A DNA stretch of 64,000 nucleotides, taken from positions 1 to 64,000 of the forward strand of contig NZ_BTPE01000014.1 of the NCBI RefSeq assembly GCF_036245645.1, in the 5' to 3' direction. Under the pieces are notes generated by a model, which worked only from the letters and a program-made list of their open reading frames with translations, ran no database searches and was not told the origin of the DNA. The translations under genes and the position numbers were made by a program. This DNA is from Algoriphagus taiwanensis (GTDB lineage: Bacteria > Bacteroidota > Bacteroidia > Cytophagales > Cyclobacteriaceae). Positions 1 through 8,704 of the stretch are shown piece after piece; the stretch's first letter is position 1; every line of letters starts with the position of its first letter.

Positions 1-133
1 ACTGACCGGTATATTTCTTCCAAATCTCAACTTTTGAGTAATTCCCCGAAAGATACTCTTTGATCATTTCTTCCCGTTCAGCCCAACTCAGAGATCCTAT
101 TCCTCTTGTTTTTTGTTCTTTTTGTCGTTTCAT
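1..133 (-). CDS. Probable IS transposase, N-terminal fragment (runs off the window)
   Basis: An open frame starts with ATG at 133 and runs without a stop to the left edge, giving 44 residues. It begins MKRQKEQKTRGIGSLSWAER and continues with a short helical segment ending in KKYTGQ. The pattern basic start - SWxER - EYLSGxYSKxxIWxKYTGQ resembles the N-terminal helix-turn-helix half of the transposase (OrfA-like) of IS elements common in Bacteroidota. That family assignment is from memory of the motif. The start codon lies 37 bp from the end of the TPM gene, the usual distance of a first IS gene from its terminal inverted repeat. The rest of the gene, the second terminal repeat and any target duplication lie outside the window. 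Confidence 0.6.
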   Translation of the reverse strand, partial: MKRQKEQKTRGIGSLSWAEREEMIKEYLSGNYSKVEIWKKYTGQ

Positions 134-172
134 AGTAGTTTACTTTGTGTAAACTCAATTCAGGACAAGTCA
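134..172 (-). mobile_element. Putative IS end adjoining the truncated TPM gene
   Basis: Read on the minus strand, this stretch starts TGACTTGTCCTGAATTGAG and leads into the transposase-like start at 133. It contains a perfect inverted repeat, AGTTTAC (137-143) and GTAAACT (149-155), separated by 5 bp. IS3-type elements usually begin with TG, and here the first three bases (TGA) double as the stop codon of the TPM gene. Exact IS ends cannot be fixed without the other terminus. Confidence 0.4.
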
Positions 173-889
173 TCCTGAAAAATCTCCCCATTTACCCCGG
201 GAAGAACCCTTCAGCATGTTGGCTAGCATGATCGTAGTCCAGAGATCCACACCACCGCCTCGGCCCCCCATGTGATTGTCGTTGTCATTTTTGTTTTTGA
301 TCATTGGCAAGATCACAAAGAGCACGATGAAGAGAAGCAAGAGGAAAATCGCACCTCCATGATTGCCGTCAGAGACCACTTCCTCGGCTTTGTATTCGCC
401 TGATGCCAGCTTGATTATCATATCGGTAGCTTGGTCCAAGCCCTGATAATAAGCCTCCATTTTGAAATTGGGGATGATCAGATTGGAGACAATTCGCTTA
501 GCCAAGGCATCCGGCACAGCTCCTTCCATCCCATATCCTGTGGCAATAAAGACCTTCCGGTCATCCGTTGCCGCCAAAATCAAAATCCCGTTGTCATTCT
601 GAGCTCCTCCTATCCCCCACTTCTCTGCGAGCTGAAAAGAATAATCCGCAATGTCATAATCCCCTACCGAGCGAATCATCACGATTGCTATCTGGGTGGA
701 GGTGCTGTCATTGTAAGCCACCAACTTTTGCTCCAACTGATTCACCTCTTGTGCACTCAGCGTGGAGGTGAAGTCATTGACTAGCCTTGGGGGAGTGGGC
801 ACCTCAGGAAAGTCCTGAGCGAGCAGTGTCCCCCAAGTGAATAAAAGGAGAAAGAAAAGAAGAGGGGATTTACCCAAAGGAAATGTCAT
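170..889 (-). CDS. TPM domain protein (YgcG-like), apparently C-terminally truncated
   Basis: A 239-residue protein with a signal peptide (about 1-25, ending LLAQ), a TPM fold over about residues 30-165, and one membrane segment at about 179-198. After it comes a short Gly-rich stretch ending in WGDFSG. TPM proteins of this kind often sit in the envelope next to LemA, with unclear or phosphatase-like functions. The ATG overlaps the end of the upstream TPM gene by 20 bp, so the two are translationally coupled. The family normally ends in a long Gly-Ser tail and a terminal Trp. Here the frame stops just as that tail would start (FSG then TGA), at the presumed IS boundary. Truncation is inferred, not proven. 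Confidence 0.85.
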   Translation of the reverse strand: MTFPLGKSPLLFFLLLFTWGTLLAQDFPEVPTPPRLVNDFTSTLSAQEVNQLEQKLVAYNDSTSTQIAIVMIRSVGDYDIADYSFQLAEKWGIGGAQNDNGILILAATDDRKVFIATGYGMEGAVPDALAKRIVSNLIIPNFKMEAYYQGLDQATDMIIKLASGEYKAEEVVSDGNHGGAIFLLLLFIVLFVILPMIKNKNDNDNHMGGRGGGVDLWTTIMLANMLKGSSRGKWGDFSG

Positions 890-1304
890 CCGATAGTTCG
901 TTTTTGTCTGTGTCAGGATTGTAGGGGAAGTGCTTGCTGAGCTGCAAGCCTGCCTGCTCGATGCCTGCGATTAGACCCTGAGTAAACTGCCCCTGACGAA
1001 AATGCTGAGCCATAAGATCTTTGGATTTCTCCCAAAAATCCGACTCCACCCGGCTGTTGATTCCTCCATCCCCCAAAATGGCAAACTTGTGATCTACCAC
1101 TGCCAAGTAGAAAAGCACGCCATTTCTTTCTTGTGTTTGATACATTTTGAGGGTTTCGAACACCTCAGCCGCACGGTCGAGCACCTCTCCCTTGCAGTGA
1201 TTTTCGATGTGGACCTGGATCTCCCCGGAGGTCTGCATTTCGGCAGCCTGTATAGCATCGATTATTTTTTGTCTATCCTCCTGAGAAAATAATCTTTCAG
1301 CCAT
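870..1304 (-). CDS. TPM domain protein, cytoplasmic-type
   Basis: A 144-residue TPM-domain protein without signal peptide or membrane segment. It starts MAERLFSQEDRQKIIDAI, carries the SGEIQVHIE strand and later the GVLFYLAVVDHKFAILGDGG region typical of the domain. It is the middle gene of a lemA-TPM-TPM operon: its start is 5 bp after the lemA stop and its end overlaps the next TPM gene. This three-gene order is widespread in Bacteroidota. The biochemical role is not established, although TPM_phosphatase is the domain name. Domain assignment is firm; function is open. Confidence 0.85.
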   Translation of the reverse strand: MAERLFSQEDRQKIIDAIQAAEMQTSGEIQVHIENHCKGEVLDRAAEVFETLKMYQTQERNGVLFYLAVVDHKFAILGDGGINSRVESDFWEKSKDLMAQHFRQGQFTQGLIAGIEQAGLQLSKHFPYNPDTDKNELSDDISFG

Positions 1305-1309
1305 GTCGC

Positions 1310-1900
1310 TTAGAATTGTACTGTAGGGGCATTTTCAGCACCTGCTGCAGCCTCAAAGTAACCTTTGGTCTCAAAGCCGTACATGCCGGCAAAAAGGTTG
1401 TTGGGGAAAGTTCTCAGATTGGAATTGTAATCCTGCACGGAGGTGTTGAAATTTCTTCTGGCTACAGAAATCCTGTTTTCAGTTCCTTCCAATTGGGCTT
1501 GTAGCTCCAGGAAGTTTTGATTAGCCTTCAGGTCAGGATACCGCTCCACAGTGACCAACAGTCTACTCAATGCTCCGGAAAGCTGCTCCTGAGCCTGCTG
1601 AAATTCAGCCAACTTTTCTGGCGTCAGGTTGGTTGGGTCGATCTGAACAGAAGTGGCTTTGGATCGGGCCTCGATGACCCCGGTGAGGGTCTCCTGCTCA
1701 AAGTCCGCATAGCCCTTTACTGTATTTACCAGATTAGGAATCAAATCGGCTCTTCTTTGGTACTGAGTTTCTACTTCTGCCCACTGTCCGTTGATTACCT
1801 CTTCTTTTTGCACAAATTGATTGTAGGTACCCACCGCTTTGGTGTAGATGAAGATGCCCACTACGGCAATAATTGCAATCGGTACGAGAAATTTTTTCAT
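1310..1900 (-). CDS. lemA: LemA family protein
   Basis: A 196-residue LemA protein when started at the ATG at 1898-1900 (MKKFLVPIAIIAVVGIFIYT). The longer in-frame start at 1981 would put 27 unlikely residues before the membrane anchor. An N-terminal transmembrane helix is followed by the LemA helical body: VNGQW-type lead, RRADLIPNLVNTVKGYADFE at about residues 45-64, and the C-terminal LRTFPNNLFAGMYGF motif. LemA proteins are membrane-anchored, mostly outside the cytoplasm, and of unclear function. The tight linkage to two TPM genes downstream suggests a shared envelope role. Confidence 0.92.
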   Translation of the reverse strand: MKKFLVPIAIIAVVGIFIYTKAVGTYNQFVQKEEVINGQWAEVETQYQRRADLIPNLVNTVKGYADFEQETLTGVIEARSKATSVQIDPTNLTPEKLAEFQQAQEQLSGALSRLLVTVERYPDLKANQNFLELQAQLEGTENRISVARRNFNTSVQDYNSNLRTFPNNLFAGMYGFETKGYFEAAAGAENAPTVQF

Positions 1901-2003
1901 AGTTTGAAGTTGATTTAAAAGCGAAAGAAATACACGCAAAATCCTCGCTGGGGTTGTGAAGATAATTCCAAAGTTACCCAAATATTCTTTTGCAGACCCG
2001 GGT

Positions 2004-3251
2004 TTATATCTGCTTTTTCAGAAAAATACTCACTTTATAATCCTGGTATTGATTGAGATCGTTGTTTTGATAGCGCCTCATTTCGAGCTGAATTTCCTTA
2101 CCTTCCTCAGACCTCAAGAGCTTGAATACTTCACTTAGCTCCCAAAGAAAAATAGGGACCCCGTTGATGGCAAGAATCTCATCAAATGGCAATATCCCCA
2201 CCTTATATCCCGGTGATCCCTTTCTCACATCGCCTACATAGATTCTCGTTTCATCCACAGGCACCTTTTTGACAATGAGTCCACTCATGTCAAACTCAAA
2301 AGGATTGTAAAAAGTCTGCCCTTTTCGAAATAAGGCTCTCCCTCTGGGATAGTCCAAAATCATCCGAGTACGGCCCAATACCTCCGATCCCAAGCTACCT
2401 TTTCGTCCACTGGCTTTGATTACGGAGCTGTATTCGGTCTCCTCCGGGTAGGAAGTCAGCACTTCTTTCAAGGTCAAACTCTCGAGATGAAGGGAATTGA
2501 CTCTACCGATAAAGCCATAGAGCACTCCACCCAAAGATTGTCCCAGCTCAGACTCTATAAAAATGTCCGGCATTTTGATCGAGTCACTCGTTTCCCTGTT
2601 CAGGAGTAGTCCATGGTTAGCCCCTGTATCTATCAATAATTTCGCTCTCAGCTTAGGACCGTTTTTCTGTTTGATTCTGGCCTGGATGTAGGATTTCCCA
2701 TCGTCTACCTCCAAGCCAAGTTTTCTATAAAATGGCGGCCTCCATTTCATGGCTTTTCCCCGGAAAAAATCCAGCCAGCCGTCGTCATAGTTGATTCGAA
2801 CTGGGTTGTATTTGAAAAACTCATATCCCAACACCCCATAGACAGGCACCCCAATCACGGCCTCCAGTTCAAAAAAATCATTTTCCAGTACTAATAAGCT
2901 TTGAAGTCGGCCCTCCACCGGGCCTAGATCCAGGGTATTGATCGGAGACACTTGAGCCATGATACTCGTGCTTCCATCGGCCCCGACAATATTGATTCTA
3001 CGGGTGTATTCCAATCCCAGAGCATCCCCTAACTTTTTTGAAAAAAGCAGGTTGGATTTCACTCCTGTATCCACCAGGAAATTGACCGGCTCACTGCCAT
3101 TGATAGAGACTGGGAGAATAATCAAGCTATTAGAGGCATAAAAAGGAATCCTCACCATGCGCTTTTCCTCCTTCATAAAAAATCCGGGAACCTGAGCCCA
3201 CGTCAGAGCTGTGGATAGGAATAACAAAAAAAGGAGAAAAGCCTTTTTCAA
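2004..3251 (-). CDS. Secreted retropepsin-like aspartyl protease with PDZ domain
   Basis: About 415 residues if started at the TTG at 3249-3251, which places a clean signal peptide (KKAFLLFLLFLSTALTWAQ) at the N-terminus. An ATG at 3326 is possible but adds 25 residues in front of it. Two aspartyl-protease motifs are visible, FLVDTG (Asp about 61) and LLIDTG (Asp about 208), as expected of two half-domains. A PDZ domain follows at about 330-400, with GSPGYKVGILPFDEILAING. Proteins with this architecture are common in Bacteroidota and are predicted periplasmic or outer-membrane proteases of unknown substrate. It is transcribed on its own, with 103 bp to lemA. Confidence 0.85.
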   Translation of the reverse strand: MKKAFLLFLLFLSTALTWAQVPGFFMKEEKRMVRIPFYASNSLIILPVSINGSEPVNFLVDTGVKSNLLFSKKLGDALGLEYTRRINIVGADGSTSIMAQVSPINTLDLGPVEGRLQSLLVLENDFFELEAVIGVPVYGVLGYEFFKYNPVRINYDDGWLDFFRGKAMKWRPPFYRKLGLEVDDGKSYIQARIKQKNGPKLRAKLLIDTGANHGLLLNRETSDSIKMPDIFIESELGQSLGGVLYGFIGRVNSLHLESLTLKEVLTSYPEETEYSSVIKASGRKGSLGSEVLGRTRMILDYPRGRALFRKGQTFYNPFEFDMSGLIVKKVPVDETRIYVGDVRKGSPGYKVGILPFDEILAINGVPIFLWELSEVFKLLRSEEGKEIQLEMRRYQNNDLNQYQDYKVSIFLKKQI

Positions 3252-3430
3252 ATCAGGTTCTTTTGGGATGAGATTTATTCTAAAGTTAGAAATTGTAAGC
3301 AGTGCCATTGAAGGAAAAACCAACATTTACACAGAAAAGGTTGAAGAAATGCCAGGATTTTAATTTTTAATTTAGATCAATCCCAAATTACCCCTCATTG
3401 TTTACCTCAAGTTGTCAATATTTTAAGAAT

Positions 3431-3453
3431 ACTTGATCTTTAAAAATTCAAGT
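3431..3453 (+). promoter_or_regulatory. Inverted repeat upstream of the Fur-family gene
   Basis: Perfect 6 bp arms ACTTGA (3431-3436) and TCAAGT (3448-3453) flank an AT-rich 11 bp centre, ending 11 bp before the regulator's ATG. The position suits an autoregulatory operator. It does not match the classical Fur box well, so this is a guess. Confidence 0.3.
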
Positions 3454-3464
3454 TTCACCTACTT

Positions 3465-3944
3465 ATGGCAGACACTGTACTGATCGAAAAAGCCAAAAAA
3501 ATCTTCGAAAACTACCTGGCCAAGCAAGGAAGCCGGAAAACACCCGAGCGTTTTTCTGTAATCGACGAGCTTTATCTCCTCCCCGAGGACGAGCACATCG
3601 ACGTAGAAGGTCTTTTTCTCAAGATGAGAAATAAAGGCTATACGATCAGCAGAGCCACTATTTACAATACGCTAGACCTACTGGTAGAAAGTGGCTTAGC
3701 GGTCAAGCACCAGTTCAAAGACAAAGTAGCACTCTACGAACAAGCCCTGACCTACAAGCACCATGATCACCATGTCTGCAATCAATGCCGGAAGATCCGG
3801 GAATTCTCAGATCCGAAAATCAACGAAATCAAGGAGGCCATGGGAAGGGAATTTCAATCCTCCATCAGCAGCCACTCCCTGGTCCTTTACGGAGACTGCC
3901 GGATCGAAAACTGCGAGAATCTCAAAGACCTGAATCTCGTCTGA
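3465..3944 (+). CDS. Fur family metal- or peroxide-responsive transcriptional regulator
   Basis: A 159-residue Fur-superfamily repressor. The N-terminal winged helix includes the recognition-helix pattern ISRATIYNTLDLLVESGL. The dimerisation domain has the metal-ligand cluster HHDHHVC with a C105-x-x-C108 pair, and a second pair C145-x4-C150 near the C-terminus, which together form the structural zinc site. The sequence does not let me separate iron-sensing Fur from PerR or Zur. Other peroxide regulators lie in the window (oxyR, ohrR). Its 3' end overlaps the convergent SRPBCC gene by 23 bp, so the two mRNAs are complementary at their ends. Confidence 0.9.
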   Translation: MADTVLIEKAKKIFENYLAKQGSRKTPERFSVIDELYLLPEDEHIDVEGLFLKMRNKGYTISRATIYNTLDLLVESGLAVKHQFKDKVALYEQALTYKHHDHHVCNQCRKIREFSDPKINEIKEAMGREFQSSISSHSLVLYGDCRIENCENLKDLNLV

Positions 3945-4371
3945 AAATCTTTTTATAAATCGGCTTCCTGTAGGCAAACTGCAACCAAAGCGCGGGATAA
4001 AGCAACCAAGTCATCAAGCTAAATGGGGCCTCATAGGTGATTTCATCCCGAATGATCGAGCCTATACCAGTGGAGATCACCCGATGCTTGTGCTTCCATT
4101 TTTTTAGGAAAAAAGGCAACTCCGTCCCTTCATCGATAAAATAAAACTCCAAATCAGTGGTCTTATCCTCGGTAATTTCACTGGTCCATTTTTGCTTGAA
4201 AAGCAGAAAGTTCAATTCCAGACTGACCAGATTACCTTTTTCCGAACCATCAAAGCGCAGCAGCTTTACCGGAGGAAAAGGCGGGGAAAGCCGTTTAAAA
4301 AGCGACTCATCAAAGCCTTTTTTTACATCCAGGTAGCCTTGCTCAACGGGAGTTTCTATGGTTAGTTTCAT
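3922..4371 (-). CDS. SRPBCC-superfamily ligand-binding protein
   Basis: A 149-residue protein with no signal peptide. The pattern fits the SRPBCC (START/Bet v 1) fold often annotated as ligand-binding or 'cell division inhibitor-like': an N-terminal beta strand (MKLTIETPV), a Pro-rich FKRLSPPFPPVKLL loop, a lipid-facing strand pair, then RDEITYEAPF and a C-terminal helix rich in aromatics. No enzyme signature is visible. The gene is monocistronic and convergent with the Fur-family gene, overlapping its 3' end. The ligand is unknown. Confidence 0.7.
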   Translation of the reverse strand: MKLTIETPVEQGYLDVKKGFDESLFKRLSPPFPPVKLLRFDGSEKGNLVSLELNFLLFKQKWTSEITEDKTTDLEFYFIDEGTELPFFLKKWKHKHRVISTGIGSIIRDEITYEAPFSLMTWLLYPALWLQFAYRKPIYKKIFRRDSGL

Positions 4372-4444
4372 GGATCAATAGTCAAATGGTGGATGGAAGC
4401 TAGGTAGAGGAGATAGGAATAAGTGGAAAGACAAACTCCCTTTT

Positions 4445-5059
4445 TCAAAAACTGAGGGTGAAAAGCAGAAAAAGAATCAGCCAAATCACGTCCATAAAGT
4501 GCCAGTAAACGGTGAATAAGCGAATTCTCATTTTTTCGAAGGGGTTGGTCACCAAGACCAGTTTTCGGATACCGTCCTCCTGTGTTTTGCGCAGCTGAAA
4601 CAGAAGAATGAGGGCAAAAATCATTGCTCCCAAAAGATGGAAAACGTGAATTCCTGAAAGCACAAAAAGAAAACTGCCGCTGGGAATCCCGGTGAAATTT
4701 ACCCCCATACTATCCAGTTCTTTCCATCCTGCAAACTGAAGCAAAGTAAAGGCTAAGCCCAAAAAGAAGGTATTCCTGAGTGCTGATTCGAGTTGGGGGA
4801 TTTTTTCCTCCTGATAGTAAAGCCTCATTTTGGAAGCTGTGTAACCGCTAAGGACCAAAAGAAAAGTCGAAATCAGGAAGGCTACAGGAATGTGACGGTT
4901 GAAACCCTCCAGCTGATGAAGTCCCGAAAAGATAAATGCAACTGCTAGAAAAAGGAAAATCAGTCCACTCCCCAGCATCCCCAAATACAATAAAGTCTCA
5001 TAAGGATGCATCCGCTCTATGCGCTGAAACCAAGTGAGTGATTCTTCGGATCTTTTCAT
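4445..5059 (-). CDS. Cytochrome c oxidase subunit III-like membrane protein
   Basis: 204 residues from the ATG at 5057-5059 (MKRSEESLTWFQRIERMHPY). The longer frame to 5137 adds 26 implausible residues. Five hydrophobic helices are visible. The motifs RMHPYETLLYLGMLGSGLIF near the start, FVLSGIHVFHLLGAMIFAL in the middle and VYWHFMDVIWLILFLLF at the end match the short five-helix subunit III of Bacteroidota haem-copper oxidases. Subunit III supports the catalytic core in the cytoplasmic membrane. No other oxidase subunit is nearby, so this is an orphan copy. It is divergent from mfd with 115 bp between starts. Confidence 0.85.
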   Translation of the reverse strand: MKRSEESLTWFQRIERMHPYETLLYLGMLGSGLIFLFLAVAFIFSGLHQLEGFNRHIPVAFLISTFLLVLSGYTASKMRLYYQEEKIPQLESALRNTFFLGLAFTLLQFAGWKELDSMGVNFTGIPSGSFLFVLSGIHVFHLLGAMIFALILLFQLRKTQEDGIRKLVLVTNPFEKMRIRLFTVYWHFMDVIWLILFLLFTLSF

Positions 5060-5174
5060 GAAAGGAAAAACATTTAAAAATTCCCTTGGTTCAGAAAAAT
5101 AGCAAATACCTGAGTCCAACCCCCAAAAAAGAAGCAAAAGCCCTACTTTTGTCTCCTCAAATTCCTAACCAACC

Positions 5175-8100
5175 TTGCAACGATCGGAATTCCTCTCCCT
5201 ATACCAAGCAGACCCCTCGATCCAGACCCTGAATCTAGAGCTAGAAAAAGCCCCGGGCCAACGCATCCAGCTCAAAGGCCTTTCAGGAAGCTTGGATATG
5301 GTCGTGTTTGCTTCCAATTTCAAAAAAAAGGGCGGTTTTCATCTGATTATTGCCCAGGATAAAGAAGAAGCAGCCTATCTGAATACAGATCTTCAAAACT
5401 TACTGGAGATCGAGGACTTCCTCATTTTTCCGGGTAGCTTCAAGCGCCCCTATCTATACGACGAGGTCGATAATGCCAATGTGCTCATGCGGTCCGAAGT
5501 CCTCAATGAGATTTTGGATCGCAAAGAAGAACCCAAAATAATCATCACCTATCCAGAGGCGATCTATGAAAAAGTGATCAACCGGCGTTCATTGGTGGAC
5601 CACACGTTTTCTATTCGGGTCGGGGAGGCTGTGGACATGGAGTTTGTGTCCGAGCTGCTGAGCAGTTATGACTTTGAGCGGACAGATTTTGTCTATGAGC
5701 CAGGTCAATTTTCTATCCGTGGGGGGATTTTGGATGTTTTTTCGTATTCCCATGAGCATCCTTATCGATTGGAGCTTTTTGGAAAAGAAGTGGAAAGCAT
5801 CCGGACGTTTGATCCGGAGACCCAGCTTTCGGTGGCCACGGTAGAAAAAATTTCCCTTGTACCCAATGTCCAAACCAAGCTCCTGCAGGAAGTCAGGCAG
5901 TCTTTTTTGGAGTTTCTACCCAAAGATTCCAAAGTCTGGATCAAAGACTTCCAGCTCACAGTAGATGTCATTGACGAGTGTTTTCACAAAGCTGAACAAG
6001 CCTTTTCTCAAATAGTAAAGCAAAGCCAGACCGACAAGCTGGTCCTGAAGCCCCAAGATCTTTTTGAACGGGGAGTGGATTTCAAAGGCGCTGTCTTGAA
6101 GTTCACCACCCTTGAATTCGGACGGCAGTTTTATCTGAAAGCCGACCTTCAGCTTACCTGGGACAGCCAGCCCCAGCCTTCATTCAATAAAAACTTTGAC
6201 CTTTTGGTCACCAATCTGTCGGAAAATGAGAGGATGGGCTTCACCAATTTGGTGGTGGCTGAAAATGAAAAGCAAATCGACCGGCTCTTAGGCATTTTTC
6301 ACGAACTCGACCCTACGCTAAAGGTCCAGAGTATGCTGATCGGACTGAGAGAGGGCTTTGTGGACCGACAGCAAAAGCTTGTCTGCTATACCGATCATCA
6401 GCTTTTTGAGCGATTTCACCGATACCGGGGTAGAAAAAAGGCGAGCAAATCCAAGGCGCTCACCATCAAAGAGCTGAAAGCACTTCATCCGGGTGACTAC
6501 ATCGTCCATGTTGACTATGGAGTGGGGCGCTTTGCAGGTTTGGAAAAAGTCGACGTGAATGGGAAAATGCAGGAAGCGGTTCGCCTCGTCTTCAGAGACG
6601 ATGACCTGCTCTATGTGAATGTGCACTCCCTTCACAAAATCTCCAAATACTCCGGACAGGAGGGGCAAATGCCTTCCATGTCCAAACTGGGCTCCCCGGA
6701 GTGGGAAAACAAAAAATCCCGGGTCAAAAAGCAGGTCAAGGATATTGCCAAAGACTTGATTAATCTCTATGCAAAACGGCGTTCGGCTCCCGGTTTTGCT
6801 TTTTCCCAAGACTCAGTGCTTCAGATTGAGCTGGAATCTTCCTTTATCTACGAAGACACCCCTGACCAGGCCTTGGCTACCTCGGATGTCAAGTCGGATA
6901 TGGAAAAAGGATATCCCATGGACCGACTAGTCTGCGGTGATGTGGGATTTGGGAAAACAGAAGTGGCCGTCAGGGCAGCGTTCAAGGCCGTAAATGACCG
7001 AAAGCAAGTCGCGGTACTTGTTCCCACGACCATTTTGGCCATGCAGCACTACCAGACTTTCAAGGAGCGGCTGGAAAATTTCCCGGTGAAAGTGGAATAC
7101 ATCAACCGATTTCGCACGGCCAAGGAGATCAAAGAAATCATCAGTCAGGTCAAAACCGGGGAAATTGACATTCTGGTAGGTACACACAAGATTGTTAACA
7201 AGGAAATTGTCTTCAAGGACCTTGGCCTTTTGATTATTGACGAAGAGCAAAAATTCGGCGTCAAGGTCAAGGATCAGTTGAAAAATCTACGGGTTAACGT
7301 GGATGTATTGACACTCACAGCTACCCCTATTCCAAGGACTCTGCACTTTTCTCTGATGGGTGCCAGAGACCTGTCAGTCATCGCTACTCCCCCTCCAAAC
7401 AGGCAACCGGTGACCACGGAAGTTCAGACTTTTCAGGAAGAAGTCATCCGGGACGCCGTAGCCTACGAGTTGAGAAGAGGAGGTCAGGTGTTTTTCGTCC
7501 ATAATCGGGTAGGCGAAATAGAAAGTATTGCCAACCTGATCATGAAGCTGGTTCCAGATGCTCGAGTAGTCGGTGCTCATGGACAATTGGATGGGAAAAA
7601 GCTGGAAAAAATCATGGTGGACTTCATCAACCATGAATACGATGTACTCGTCTCCACCAATATCATTGAATCTGGGCTGGATATTCCAAATGCCAATACG
7701 ATCATTATCAATCGAGCACATATGTTTGGTCTTAGTGACCTGCACCAGATGCGGGGAAGAGTAGGCCGAAGTAACAAAAAGGCCTTTTGTTATTTGCTTA
7801 CCAGCCCAATGTCCGGATTGACCCCGGAAGCGAGGAAAAGATTGCAGACTCTAGAGGAATTTTCAGATTTGGGAGATGGATTCAAGGTAGCCATGAAAGA
7901 TCTGGATATCCGGGGCGCAGGCAATCTCCTTGGAGCTGAGCAAAGCGGATTTATTACTGATTTGGGCTTTGAGATGTACCATAAAATCTTGGATGAAGCA
8001 GTCCAGGAGCTGAAGGAAAACGAATTTGCCGCACTTTTTGAGACGGATCTGAAAGAGAAAGTGAAGGTTTTGGTACAGGATTGTACCATCGAGACTGATT

Positions 8101-8525
8101 TGGAGCTTTTGATTCCGGAAGAATATGTTGGAAATATCAGTGAGCGATTAGGCCTATATTCCAAACTGGATGCGATCAAGAATGAGGCAGAATTGGAGAA
8201 ATTCCGATCCATGCTTTTAGATAGATTTGGGCCAGTGCCAGAAGCGGTAGGAGATCTCTTGGAAACTGTCAAAGTACGCTGGCAGGCTGAAAAGCTGGGT
8301 ATAGAAAAACTGGTGCTAAAGGGACAACAGATGAAATGCCACTTGCTGCCTTCATCCAGAGATGATTATTATTCCTCAGCGATTTTTGGGAAAATGATGA
8401 AATTCGCTCAGCTTCATCCGAAAGTCTGCAAAATAAAAGAGTATAAGAATCGTTTAATTTTCACGATCGAGGGAGTCAAAACGATCCAAAAGGCAGAAAA
8501 GACACTTTTGGAGATGAATTCTTGA
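5175..8525 (+). CDS. mfd: Transcription-repair coupling factor Mfd
   Basis: 1116 residues, full length for Mfd. It removes RNA polymerase stalled at DNA lesions and recruits UvrA. Visible modules in order: UvrB-like N-terminal domains (about 1-340), the RNA-polymerase-interacting CarD-like domain (about 435-520, LHPGDYIVHVDYGVGRFAGL), a RecG-like helicase core with Walker A GDVGFGKT at about 588-595, DEEQ at 689-692, TATPIPRTL and HQMRGRVGRSNKKAF, then the C-terminal TRCF domain. Translation must start at the TTG at 5175, because a TAA lies in frame 9 bp upstream and the next ATG would remove conserved N-terminal sequence (FLSLYQADPSIQTL). The gene is monocistronic. Confidence 0.97.
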   Translation: MQRSEFLSLYQADPSIQTLNLELEKAPGQRIQLKGLSGSLDMVVFASNFKKKGGFHLIIAQDKEEAAYLNTDLQNLLEIEDFLIFPGSFKRPYLYDEVDNANVLMRSEVLNEILDRKEEPKIIITYPEAIYEKVINRRSLVDHTFSIRVGEAVDMEFVSELLSSYDFERTDFVYEPGQFSIRGGILDVFSYSHEHPYRLELFGKEVESIRTFDPETQLSVATVEKISLVPNVQTKLLQEVRQSFLEFLPKDSKVWIKDFQLTVDVIDECFHKAEQAFSQIVKQSQTDKLVLKPQDLFERGVDFKGAVLKFTTLEFGRQFYLKADLQLTWDSQPQPSFNKNFDLLVTNLSENERMGFTNLVVAENEKQIDRLLGIFHELDPTLKVQSMLIGLREGFVDRQQKLVCYTDHQLFERFHRYRGRKKASKSKALTIKELKALHPGDYIVHVDYGVGRFAGLEKVDVNGKMQEAVRLVFRDDDLLYVNVHSLHKISKYSGQEGQMPSMSKLGSPEWENKKSRVKKQVKDIAKDLINLYAKRRSAPGFAFSQDSVLQIELESSFIYEDTPDQALATSDVKSDMEKGYPMDRLVCGDVGFGKTEVAVRAAFKAVNDRKQVAVLVPTTILAMQHYQTFKERLENFPVKVEYINRFRTAKEIKEIISQVKTGEIDILVGTHKIVNKEIVFKDLGLLIIDEEQKFGVKVKDQLKNLRVNVDVLTLTATPIPRTLHFSLMGARDLSVIATPPPNRQPVTTEVQTFQEEVIRDAVAYELRRGGQVFFVHNRVGEIESIANLIMKLVPDARVVGAHGQLDGKKLEKIMVDFINHEYDVLVSTNIIESGLDIPNANTIIINRAHMFGLSDLHQMRGRVGRSNKKAFCYLLTSPMSGLTPEARKRLQTLEEFSDLGDGFKVAMKDLDIRGAGNLLGAEQSGFITDLGFEMYHKILDEAVQELKENEFAALFETDLKEKVKVLVQDCTIETDLELLIPEEYVGNISERLGLYSKLDAIKNEAELEKFRSMLLDRFGPVPEAVGDLLETVKVRWQAEKLGIEKLVLKGQQMKCHLLPSSRDDYYSSAIFGKMMKFAQLHPKVCKIKEYKNRLIFTIEGVKTIQKAEKTLLEMNS

Positions 8526-8704
8526 GAAATTTTAAAAAAATTTAACTGGCATAAATATTGTGTTTTCGAATATCAATTTTGCAGATTATGCTTGAAATTG
8601 ACACTTAGGCAAATATTTGCATCCTATTTTATAAAATAATCCATTGTAAGTCGGTTTCAATGCCATTATATTAGCCCGTTGAAATTAGACCAAAATCTAA
8701 AAAT

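Noticed and set aside
6318..6809. 163-codon minus-strand frame in mfd
   Set aside because: It is antisense to the conserved RID/helicase region of Mfd with no recognisable domain.
8526..8704. A regulatory RNA or second promoter before gldJ
   Set aside because: The 179 bp is AT-rich, but I could not find a convincing Bacteroidota -33/-7 pair or a stable fold.
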